DNA of 64,000 bases, taken from positions 72,662,252 to 72,726,251 of the forward strand of contig NW_024609857.1 of assembly GCF_016920785.2 (NCBI RefSeq). Direction: 5' to 3'. A program made the translations under genes and the position numbers. The stretch is from Ixodes scapularis. Its lineage: Eukaryota > Arthropoda > Arachnida > Ixodida > Ixodidae. Shown one piece after another: positions 22,476 through 32,095 of the stretch. Position 1 is the first letter of the stretch, and each line of letters begins with the position of its first letter. The notes under the pieces are model-generated. The model was not told where the DNA came from. It was given only the letters and a program-made list of their open reading frames with translations, and ran no database searches.

Positions 22476-22817
22476 AACTATCGATAAATCGACTATCGAT
22501 ACTATCGATAGTTTTGGAAAAACTATCGATAGTGTCGCAGAAGTATCGATAGTCGACTATCGATAGTACTATCGATAGTTTTTCGATAGCCTACTATCGG
22601 AAAACTATCGATAGTTTTTCGATAGTCGACTATCGATAGTACTATCGATAGTTTTCCGATAGTAGGCTATCGATAGTACTATCAATAGTTTTTAGATAGT
22701 CGACTATCGATAGTTTTTAGATAGTCGACTATCGATAGTTTTTTTTACTACCGATAGTCAGATTTTTGGCGGCTATGGAGACTATCGATAGTACTATTGA
22801 TAGTTTTGCACCACTAC
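22476..22817. repeat. Left TATCGATA array
   Basis: About a dozen copies of the 12-bp palindrome ACTATCGATAGT, in variants joined by TTTT, GTCG or direct abutment (GTACTATCGATAG). It ends in an end-like GTTTTGCACCACTA. Confidence 0.9.
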
Positions 22818-23004
22818 TAGAGCGAACACAGTTGCCACACCGCCACTCGCCTGACCTTACTCCTCTTTTCACCCAAACTCCCGTCTTCGTCATCACTGAA
22901 AGCTGAACCAAAGTTGGGATGGTAAGTTCTTGGGCTAGTTGGTGTCCGATTTGAAAAAAAAAGCAAGAAAAAGAAAAAAAGGGGGCGACGCAAACTGCTA
23001 GTGT

Positions 23005-23340
23005 CGGAAAACTATCGATAGTAAACTGTCGACAGTACTATCGATAGTTTTACGATTGTCGACTATCAATAGTTTTCCGATAGTCGATTAACGATATTTT
23101 TCCGATAGTCGACTATCGATAGTACTATGGATTGTCGACTATCGATAGTCGACTATCGATAGTTTTTCGATAGTCGACTATCGATAGTACTATCGATAGT
23201 TTTTAGATAGTCGACTATCGATAGTACTACCAATAGTTTTTCGATAGTCGACTATCGATAGTACTATCGATAGTTTTTTTACTATCGATAGTCAGATTTT
23301 TGGCGACTATCGATACTATCGATAGTACTATCGATAGTTT
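23005..23340. repeat. Right TATCGATA array
   Basis: About fourteen copies of the same palindrome. A stretch near 23275-23310 (TTTTTTTACTATCGATAGTC then AGATTTTTGGCG) also occurs in the left array near 22739-22774. The two arrays therefore share larger units and were probably duplicated. Confidence 0.9.
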
Positions 23341-23594
23341 TGCAGCACTAGTGCCTGACATTCACGAGTTGTTCACCTTCGACAGGGCACCAGTTTTCGT
23401 TGATAATGTGCCCCATGATAGTATGCAATAGAAGCGAAACTTAAATAAAGAACCGCATCACAACACCAACCACAGTAGCAACAGTATGTAAGTATCCGGC
23501 TTGGCATTCCTTGCCCTGGCGTATTTTCACAATCGTGGGACGATACAATCATTTCGAAGAAACAAGCATTCACAACGCAAATAGCGTAGCTTAC

Positions 23595-23628
23595 CTGAAG
23601 CCAAGCCTTCATCGTCGCGAGGATCCAT
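23595..23628 (-). CDS. Tentative first coding exon, product unknown
   Basis: The minus strand has ATG at 23626-23628 in good context (GAAACATGGAT). It encodes MDPRDDEGLAS and ends at CAG|GTAAGC, a near-perfect splice donor at 23594. A CpG-bearing region lies upstream (23640-23730), as for a promoter. The hAT element would lie in the intron before the frame at 22251-22448. No protein recognised. Confidence 0.25.
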
Positions 23629-23659
23629 GTTTCAACATGTGCCGAGAAAAGACGACGTG

Positions 23660-24566
23660 CGGCGGTATCCACACGCGTAGGGTTTCCAAAATCGGCCGCG
23701 CGGTGGCGATTTTGTTGGATCTCGAGGCGAATAAAAGGCGGGTTAGTGTGTTGTTATATTGATGTGCCGTGTATGTGTGTGCGCTCAATGTATAAATTCA
23801 GCTGATGGTAGTGGTATGCGTATTGTATCTATATGTATGTATAATAAAAGTGCCCGAAGGGCCCGAAGCGTAATGGTGGCGTGAGCAAATAAAAATAGTT
23901 TTTTTTTTTTTAGCACATAACATGGGAGGTACCTTGTGCCACCAAGCCTAGCTACTTGCGATTACTCTGCTTGACCCTGCTATCTGCTGGAAAGCGAATT
24001 GACCTTCTTTCACGCTTCGCAATCATTTCTGGTGACAGCCAAGCAGGCTGCTTCGAATTTGACCTTTTTGAGACCGGCTTTTGGTTTCGCGAAGGGCTTA
24101 TTACTCCTCCGTGACCAGCGGTTGACGAAGGAATTGTGGCTCAAGGAATAGCAAAAGTAAGACGTAAAGTGCGTGAAGTAACTGGGTATAGGTTGTCTCC
24201 GTTTAACATCGCCGTGCTGACGACGAGAATACTGAATGGCTGCTTTCCGAACGCAAGTTTTTTTACCTGTGGGGGACGCTGGCTTCGGAAATACACACAG
24301 TTCGCGGTAAGCTCGTGTTACGCTTTTATTCCCTGCTCCGCTTGCCCCGTAATATCGACGTAGCCTCTTCGTTAAGCCTCGTTGAGCTCGATTCACTTAA
24401 TTTGGGGCCACCTCAATGAGATTAAGACGACGGAGGAACTGTGCTCCCCAGCTTTCAGGGACGCAAGTTCCTTTCTTTCAGAAGAAACATATGTGTCAAG
24501 AGCGTTCCTCCTTTTAGGGAGGACTATATAGACCCTTTTTTCTAAGAATGTAGTCTGGAGCAGTTC
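23660..24566. other. Unassigned
   Basis: A 128-codon minus frame (24010-24396) is basic and Lys/Arg/Ser-rich, with no recognised domain; a 75-codon plus frame overlaps it. A T-run (23899-23911) and GGGCCCGAAG words near 23856 are the only sequence peculiarities. Confidence 0.3.
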
Positions 24567-25250
24567 CTATATTAAAAAAGCAAGCTTCACGACTTTTGAA
24601 CTGCCGAGCCCTCTGACGTCTGTGACAGGGACTGCCACGTGCATTTGTGCCTGGAGATCTGCAACCGTATTCACCAAGGAAACTGCGCGAATGACTTTGA
24701 CATCTAATGATCTTTGATAAGGCTCGTATACACTAACCTTCATTCCACATAATGTTGTCACCTTTGTGGATTCTGTGTTTCTCGTGTCGAGCGCCAGACG
24801 GCTGAGCCTGTAGTTTAGCCTAATGAGGATTATTCCCTCCGGTGCAATGATGTCCAGTTCTCCAGACAGTGTGACGGGGTTTATCTTTGTGAACATTTTA
24901 GTCGGATCGGTTGGCTTGATAACGAGAGTGAGGCGGAAACTTAGTGCTGGGATTATCGCGTGCTCACTGGATGTGGAGCCTTTTGTGAGAAGTTTGCGTT
25001 TCTTTGAATTCTTGGACTCCCTTTTAGTGAAGCCTGCGTCGTCATCAGTGGGACGTTTCCCATAATGATGCCCTCCTCAAAGGTATTTGGTATATCAGAT
25101 AATTCCACAACACTGCCGATTGAAGGTGCAGTAGGGTGGATGACGACATTGGCCCCCAAAGGTCAAGTCTGCGCGTCTTGTTGGGGTATAAACGCAAAGG
25201 GTACATTCGCCGGGTGCGGATAGGAGACACTCGTGTCGAAGTACTCTCCT
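24567..25250 (-). pseudogene. LINE ORF1 fragment, RRM-like region
   Basis: The minus-strand frame 24896-24567 reads NYRLSRLALDTRN, LCGMKVSVYEPYQR, VIRAVSL and VPVTDVRGLGSSKVVKLAF. This series matches the ORF1 RRM-like domain of tick-type LINEs (NVLAIDT..., LCGIPVRAYEP..., GVI.GV..., V..VRRLG.S..V...F). Upstream frames to about 25230 supply a Ser/Thr-rich N terminus with frame changes. The zinc knuckles that should follow are absent, so the copy is truncated near 24567. It is not from the 11-18.7 kb LINE, which kept the complementary half. Confidence 0.65.
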
Positions 25251-25880
25251 AATACTGAAAAAAAATTATATTATTCTCGGAGAACGAAAAGAATAGAGCG
25301 TCATTTGAAACACTTTGTCGTCGTCGAAGTTTGGCTGAAAGATGCGCTGTGAACGGGGCACCGAATATGACGTTTTATTTTTGGTGTTTTACTGTACTGG
25401 TAGCATTTCTGGGATAAAAAGTAAATTTTAACGTACCTATCACTCATAATACTCATGCGGTGGACAGCAGGGACTTTCTCATTATGTCCTTCTTAAAAAA
25501 TCCGGAGGTGTGGACATGTTTTAAATCTGTTGCCGGAAACGTGCGCTATGCTTTTCTGAAAACATCAAGGAGCAAGCCAATGAATAAATTATACTACAAA
25601 TGGAATGAGGATTATTCAGACGTCGGTACCCTAAACAAGAAGGAATTGTCTTTAATCTTATGCATTCCGTATAGATATCGTCCAAAAAAACCCTCAGCAA
25701 TTTCTGGAGTTGCACTTCAGTTTGCATTGTGATCCCTAAAGCAACACAGATTAGGAAATACGGGTGAAATATAAAAGCAATGCGTCATAAAATATTAATT
25801 GAATAACTTCAACTTACGACTTGATGCCCTTTAACACTTGAATAAGCCCTATTATTTGGTTTAAAGCTTCTCGTTTTTAG
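25251..25880. other. No recognised feature
   Basis: AT-rich. A 90-codon plus frame (25460-25732) has no recognised domain. Confidence 0.35.
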
Positions 25881-26604
25881 AGCGGAGCTCTTAGTCGCTT
25901 TTTTCCGACTTGAGCGGCGTCGCTGTCGGTGTAATCGCGCGTTGCATTATGGGACGTTTCCCATAAAGACGTCACACGAGACGTCAGGTGTGACGTCACG
26001 AGTGACGCCACGAGAGTTACAAGTGACATCACGACGGCCACGAGCGACGTCATTATGGGAAACGTACGTCCCATAATGCAACGCGCGGGTCACAAGCGAC
26101 GTCACGAGGGTCCCCAGAGACGTCACACGTGACGCCACCTGTGACCCGCGTGTTTCATTATAGGACGTTTCCCGTAAAAACGTCACACGTGACGTCGCGT
26201 GTGACGGCACGAGCGTCACAAATGACGTCACGACGGCCACGAGTGACGTCACGACGGCCACGAGCGACGTCACGACGGCCACGAGTGACATGATTGGGAA
26301 ACGTCCCATAATGCAACGGGCGGGTCACGAGGGACGTCACGAGGGTCCCCAGCGACGTCACGAGGATTACCAGTGACGTCACTCGTGACCCGCGCGTTGC
26401 ATCGTGGGACGTTTCCTTAATGACGTCACACGTGACGTCACGCGTGACGTCACGAGGGCAACAAGTGAAGTCACGAAGGTCACGACCTTCACGAGGCCGT
26501 CACGAGTGACGTCACGAGGGTCACTCGGGTCATAAATGACGTCACGAGGGGGCAGGGAAGGAGGGGTTGAGGAGAGGAAGGAGGAGGAGAAGGAGTGGAG
26601 AGAA
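25881..26604 (+). mobile_element. Shared-end element B with CRE-palindrome array
   Basis: The 5' block (25881-25952: GAGCGGAGCTCTTAG, CTTGAGCGGCGTCGC, GCGCGTTGCATTATGGGACG) matches elements at 9.8 and 31.07 kb. The interior to about 26550 is a diverged array of GTGACGTCACGAG and GTGACGTCACGACGGCCAC units, with the TTGCATTATGGGACGTTTCC block recurring inside it (around 26060, 26150, 26310, 26400). About nine exact TGACGTCA octamers are present. A G/A-rich 3' segment follows (26549-26612), but the AAGAGCTGCGCTC end seen in the other copies is missing. No coding capacity; the overlapping open frames merely translate the repeats. Confidence 0.7.
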
Positions 26605-27056
26605 AGGAGGAGTTTCACTAAGAAACATTGGTTTTATGTAGAGAAATAAACTTAAATGCATTACTTCGAATTGGGCTCAAAACAAACGCAGAGGTCGGTA
26701 ACTATAGTCATTAAGAGATTTATTTTTCTCCAGTATCTACTTTATTTTAGAGGGTGCTTTGAGCTCTTCACCCACCGTCGAGCCCTTGACAACCGAGTAC
26801 ATGAGTTTGTTTTAAGATAAGCTTCGGTTTTACCGTGACTGTAGCCGTCATTATGCGAGCTCTTTACTGTTTTATAGCATGTTGTTTTAACTGTTTTAGG
26901 ATGTAGGAGATAGGTCTTTCAGGAACTGATTTTGATCTTAACTTGCTTGTCTTTAACATTATTTTTGTGCGTTGACCGCCTTTAATGATTTCTGAACTGA
27001 TCGTGTTCCACAAGAATTCCTTGTTTTATTATTAGGTTACACCTGCTCTAATAGTT
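26605..27056. other. No recognised feature
   Basis: AT-rich DNA without open frames of note or repeats. Confidence 0.4.
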
Positions 27057-27137
27057 GGCCGCTGCAGATTGTTTCTGTCAGTAGAGCACGAGACTCTTAA
27101 ACTTTGGGTTTTGGGTTGAAGCCTTACCTTGGTCGCC
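27057..27137 (+). pseudogene. tRNA-Lys(CUU)-like relic
   Basis: GTCAGTAGAGCACGAGACTC matches the D arm and anticodon-stem region of tRNA-Lys (GTCGGTAGAGCATGAGACTC). The loop CTCTTAA gives anticodon CUU. TTTTGGGTTGAAGCC stands where the T arm GTGGGTTCGAGCC should be, then ACCTTGG. A-box and B-box mismatches and an unpaired acceptor stem make it a pseudogene or SINE head, not a functional tRNA. Confidence 0.6.
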
Positions 27138-27345
27138 GACGTGGAGACGAGCGATACACGACCACACTTGCCGTTTTCTGTGCCCATTCGAAACGCGCGC
27201 TGCTCGAGCGTATTTCATGGGCTGTTTTTATTTTTATTTTCTGTCTCAGAAATCTCACAAAATAAGTCAAAATCCCAAAGAGATAATACATATTGAATTT
27301 CCATAAAAAAAGACCATATAAATGTATTCCTAAATATAAATATTC

Positions 27346-27385
27346 CCAATAATAATAATAATAATAGTAATAATAGTAACAATAT
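27346..27385. repeat. (AAT)n microsatellite
   Basis: AATAATAATAATAATAG followed by diverged TAATAATAGTAAC units, about 40 bp. Confidence 0.85.
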
Positions 27386-27946
27386 TAATTAGGCTTATTG
27401 TGTCATAATGGGGTGCAAAAGGTCAACAACGTTTACCTCACAAGTCCACACCAGCCTTGTATACTCCTCAGCTAATCAAAAGCAAAACACAAAAGAAACA
27501 ACAAGCACAGAAATCAAATCATGAACCTTACACGATAACACGAAGCAAGAAAGAAAAAAAAAAGTCTTGTATAATAAACTGAATTTATGAATTAATAGAT
27601 TCACAGATCTAGAGAGCAAGAAGACTAGTATGGCACAAATGTAAATAGGCTTTTCAGCTAAAATCACGGAAGCACTCCTTCCAAGACTTTATAAGCAAAC
27701 TTACTCTGCTGTAGAAATAAATTTTGTAATAAACAGCTCGAGTGCACGTTCCTGCCTTTGTCAGCACCTCAAGTTCTCCTAAGAGTTCCGCGGCGGCCAC
27801 GAGTAATTAAAAGGGACAATTAGCTGGTCCCGAGAACGCCTGGCTTAATTTGCGTTCTTTTGTACCTGCTCCGAAAGTAAACAAAGAACGACACTTGTGA
27901 TCAAAGAGCTCGTAGTCCCGCCCGAACAATCCTCAAGTTTCCCATA

Positions 27947-27999
27947 ATGTCGGCCGCTCTTGCTAGTGCTCTGTATGGAGGGTCACTCGACCGGATTCT
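27947..27999 (+). CDS. Tentative first exon, product unknown
   Basis: ATGTCGGCC at 27947 opens a short frame (MSAALASALYGGSLDRI) that runs to a GTAAGT donor-like sequence at 28000. The surrounding 27780-28090 is CpG-richer than its neighbours. No acceptor or downstream exon identified. Could be chance. Confidence 0.15.
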
Positions 28000-28000
28000 G

Positions 28001-31000
28001 TAAGTGGTCACTAATTGCTTCCGGCAGAGGTGACGGCTTCAAGATTTTGTCGCCATCGGACAGCTTCGCTTTAGCGGCTTCCGACTGAGTGAAAAGGCGT
28101 TTATTTGGGCTTTACATTAAATGTGGCCAAGCAGTGCGTCTAAGAATTTTTTTTTATTGCTTGAATTATTATTGTTTTATAAATAACACCACCTTTTTTT
28201 TGAGGCTTGTTTGTTTTAGCAAATGTCGATTGATTGAACTTATACTTCCTTGTACCCACGAAACCAATAACTAGGAGAGTGTACTTAAACTTGTATAACT
28301 TATTTCAAGTGGATTTCATAAACCGACTTTATGATTGCTTTTCATTCATATAGTTCATTTTATACTAAAACGTTAACGCTCGCACCTTCAAAAGTCGATT
28401 GGTCCCTGAACAAGCAGTAAATAAAATGAAACCTTAAACTGTAAAAATAAAATATTCAACTTGTAGGGTTCCATTTATCGCCTATTGCTGCCAATGTATA
28501 GACTGGCTGTTACCCTATGCATGTAAGGCAGTTATCTAGTAGCTCTGGCTGTTTATTTTAACTTGAAGGCTTGGGCGTCTTAGTGCGATGACACAAAACA
28601 ATGTTTTCGCACGCACCATTTTTTTCTGCAGTACGCATTAGAGAGTGAATCCCGAGTCGAGCTCTTTTTTTCGGCCGACGCTTAGCCTCCCTCCCTTTTG
28701 AATGGTTTTGTTAAACGCGTCGTGTTGGCACCGGGTATTTATAAGAGTGGCATCACCATAAGAGAAACATGTAGGAACCCCGAACGACTCCGCTCTCAGG
28801 TGGTTGTCCCTTTACTCGAAGTCTGGCGGGCGCACCGCCTGATGGAGCACGAATACATTTGTTTCAGTGCGTTCAATAATCCTGTTGCCGTAATGTAAAC
28901 GACTATGTCGCCGATTCCTGAACCGCTATCGATCGACACTCTTTCTACCGTAGTGCAACTACGGATGGCGCAGACGCCGCCGCTTTACCGCACCAGAACC
29001 CCTGTTTCTGCATATTCTCTTACGTCAGCTCGCTTGTGACTTAAAGGTTGTGCAAAAACTTTCACAGGCACGCATTTTTATATTTCTACGCAAGGCAACC
29101 TCTGTTTTATTTTTTTTCATTGCTCCGTCTGTCGCAGCCTGTACTGCGGAGACGCGTCACCAGGGCGAAGAGAGAGCTCTTTAGTGGTAGAGTAACTGTA
29201 TGTGCTGCGCTTGCGGAGAAGTGTATCGTACCAGTCTGAAATTTCGGTCTCCATGTATCGCTACCAGCGACCGTTACTTTTGCAGGAGACGCGACGGCCA
29301 CCACGACATAAGACATATAAGGCAGTGATGCAGCACGCATCTGCCGTCGTGCGCCTCACCGATCCCCCAAAGCGCGCTCGCTGCGTCGTCGTCGTCGTTG
29401 TCGTTTGCTTGTGCACGGCCGCCCTGAAACTGCGCGCCCGTTACAATAATAACGCAGTTATAAAAATCTATGTAGCATGCACAACGTCCGCCGAAGGTTC
29501 AAGAAGCTTTCTGCTGGTCATACTTTAGTGCAAGATCCACATTTCGTGAACGCGGAGCGAAATATATGTCCCGCCCGGCCCTTACCCGGGGATCAGCGAG
29601 GTCGATTACCCGGAACGCTTTGGGTATAATCGGCGCATGTGACCCGTTCTCCGCCAATGAGAAGTTGGGCGTGAAAGGAAAAGGAAGGCGATTCTCTGGC
29701 TCTGCCAATTTGTTATTCTATTTATCGTTAGTGTAGCTGAAGGGCGCAGAAGAGACTATACCATTCATTCATTTACATCGAGGGAAGCCGGGATATTTCC
29801 ATTTGACGCCAGCTCTTCATTGGCGGAGTAAAGTGTTCACATGCACAAAATGATCCAAAAGTGCTTGTGGAGAAGGGGGGAGGGCGTGCGGAAGCGCAAG
29901 CGCTTCCGAAGGAGAGGGTTACCGCCGGCTCACCGCTGAGCTAACGTAGTCCAAGGTCTCGACACACGATGTTATCCCCCTATATCTTTACATTCGAATG
30001 TCTAGTTTTGCTTTGCTTCACGAAGAAATGCTGCATTGCTTGAGTTTATATAGTAACTTCTTGCATTGTGGAACCAGCAGTCTGATACAATTACCATAAT
30101 CCATGCTGTGGTGGAATCTTTTTCAACGCCAGTGCTACTTAATGTGAAGGGAAAAAAAATATTCGAAATGGAAGATCAGTGCGCATAAAAAGACGTGAAC
30201 AGTTTTTTTTTTCTTCAAACTAGTGCTCAGAATACACTCTCCATGTTAATAAAGTGCCAAACAGGTTTTAGGTTTTGTTTACAAAACTGCTCGTTTTTGC
30301 ACTGGGTGAACTTGTAGGGCTCACTCTCTTTTTCTTCCTCAGCACCCCATTTTCCCCCCGATCGGACAGCAACGCCCCTTACCGAAAGTGACGAGGAAGG
30401 AATTATATCTTGCGACCGATCATCGAATTGATTACGCTTGCCCAAGTCTGATCAGGGAATGGCCGTAAGCATGACAATCAACGAATGAAGGAAACAAATG
30501 CAAATCTCGCAGCAATTATCGTCCATTCGGAACATGACGTCCCACGCGCAGTCTCTCTATTTATAACTACATTTGTCTACGCTTCTTTCTGGTACTTATC
30601 ACCCTGACCGAAAACGTGGAGTCACTGGGTTCAGGTCGCATGCACGGTGCGGGATACTCCGGAGAGGAAAAGCTACTGCACATGTCCAGAACGCGTTCCA
30701 CATCCCACTTGACTGCTGTTGGAGCGCACAGGAGGCGATCTTTAGAGCGGCCGGTACATGGCGCCAATCGTTTTTCAGATAGGAGTTACAATGAGAGTTA
30801 GAAAAGAGTGAAGGATTTTGTCACTGAATGACACTTAAGATTTAGCGAGCGGTGAAAGTTATTTCCACTGCCACGAGCAACCTGAGCGATTACTGCAGGA
30901 AGTGCTTCTCTTTCTTTGCGGGAAAACATTAGCATCGAGAATAGCGTTAAAAGGGTCATGAAAAAAAAAGTATTTTCCGGATCTTAATGTTTTTGAGTTC

Positions 31001-31065
31001 ATTAAATCCCAAAGACGTTGATTACTAAGTGTTACCATAAATTATTAGGACTGCAATTTAGGGCG
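28001..31065. other. No recognised feature in about 3 kb
   Basis: Only short frames (28089-28274, 28698-28898, 29048-29340, 29202-29528, 29499-29708, 30227-30445, 30567-30801). None has a domain I recognise. A CGTCGTCGTC word near 29385 is minor. Host intergenic or intronic DNA, or old unrecognisable repeats. Confidence 0.35.
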
Positions 31066-31560
31066 CAGCTCTTAGGCGGCCGTTTCCGGCTTGAGCGGCG
31101 TCGCCGTCAGCGTAACCGCGTGGTGCATTATGGGGCCCGTGACATCACTGATGACATCATCAGCGACTTCACTGAGGACGTCATCGGCATCGGCATCGTT
31201 ACTGATGACGTCATCGGCATCCGCATCGTCATCGTCACTGATGACGTCATCAGTGACGTCACTGATGATGTCACCGGCATTCGCATCGTCATCGTGACTG
31301 ATGACGTCACTAGTGATGATGACGCCATCAGTGACGTCACTAATGACGTCATTGTCATGTGACCCTCGCGAAGCGACGGCGACGTCACTCGGAGGGAGGA
31401 GTAGCAGACAGGATGAGGACGTGAGGAGGAGGGGTATACCTTCCCCTCAGTACCCTTCGCTCCTCCTCCTCAAGAGCTGCGCTCCAATTCGGCGTTACAG
31501 GGAGTTGTAAACGGCTTTCATTTTTTCAGCCGTTCGCATTTTTTTTATACTGTCTGAAAC
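31066..31560 (+). mobile_element. Shared-end element C with CRE-palindrome array
   Basis: The 5' block (31066-31135: GGGCGCAGCTCTTAGGCGGC, TTTCCGGCTTGAGCGGCG, GCGTAACCGCGTGG) matches elements A and B. The core (31138-31390) is an array of GATGACGTCATC, GTGACGTCACTG and CGGCATCGGCATCG units with about six exact TGACGTCA octamers. The 3' block (31450-31510: CTCCTCCTCAAGAGCTGCGC, AATTCGGCGTTACAGGGAG) matches the complement of element A's end, continuing to TTTCATTTTTTCAG. GGGCGCAGCTCTT and AAGAGCTGCGCTCC form short inverted ends. No target duplication identified. Confidence 0.7.
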
Positions 31561-31977
31561 GACTATGTGACACCCTATGGCAGCATGAGCAACAAAACGT
31601 CGTGGCAGCTATCTAAAAGAGAAAGTTGCAGATATTGAACTTTATTGCATTTTCCTATAAGTGGTAAAAAGATGTAGCTATTTATTAGCGTTCTTGTATT
31701 AGTTGCACGCCACTACATCACGTTAACAGAAATCCGGGTCTTCTGTCTTTTGGTAACCATCGTAACGATGCTGCTCGTTCATCGAGGATTGCATTTGTTG
31801 TGGAATGCAATTGTGGAATTGAATTGTGGATTAGAATAATAAGAAAACATACATTTAATCAAGTTTTGTGGTAGAACCTATGAGCATTCGAACCCAAAAT
31901 TCAGCAAAGTCAGTAACAAGGAGAGGTGCACGCTCATGATCACTGGACTATCAAAAAAACACTGCGCGGAAAACAGC

Positions 31978-32095
31978 TTAATCATCCGCATCCGGAAACT
32001 TTTGTATCTGCGCTCAAACAACATCCGCAATCTTCTGAAATTATTGTGTCCGCAACTGCATTCAAACCGCATCCGCAAATTTCGGAACCACACAT
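31978..32095. repeat. CATCCGC/GCATCCG word cluster
   Basis: Several GCATCCG, CATCCGCAA and GTCCGCAA words at irregular spacing. The same word type, as GCGGAT/ATCCGC, recurs at 34275-34470. Probably the remains of one MITE family. Confidence 0.5.

Larger units (their letters stand above)
22465..23350. mobile_element. hAT-type MITE built of TATCGATA palindromes
   Basis: A perfect 8-bp direct repeat, GTGCCTGA, flanks the element (22457-22464 and 23351-23358), as hAT transposition produces. The 22-bp terminal inverted repeats start TAGTGATGCAAAAC and TAGTGCTGCAAAAC (one mismatch), close to the CAGTG... ends of hAT elements. Most of the interior is two arrays of ACTATCGATAGT (22476-22810, 23005-23340) around a unique spacer of about 190 bp. 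An extra end-like sequence (GTTTTGCACCACTA, 22804-22817) closes the left array, so the element may be a dimer-like composite. It has no coding capacity. Confidence 0.85.

Noticed and set aside
22465..23350. CRISPR-like repeat array
   Set aside because: The repeats are short palindromes with irregular, repeat-derived spacing and no unique spacers, in a eukaryotic transposon with an 8-bp duplication.
24516..24540. End of the TATAGACGCTTTCAG family
   Set aside because: TATAGACCCTTTT resembles the ends at 54746, but no partner end or subterminal match was found nearby.
25877..26618. Overlapping Val/Thr/Ser-rich open frames
   Set aside because: Translations of the GTGACGTCACGAG repeat units, not proteins. 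The same applies to frames at 31018-31388, 42824-43194 and 60336-60646.
27057..27137. Functional tRNA-Lys gene
   Set aside because: The A and B boxes are degraded and the acceptor stem does not pair.
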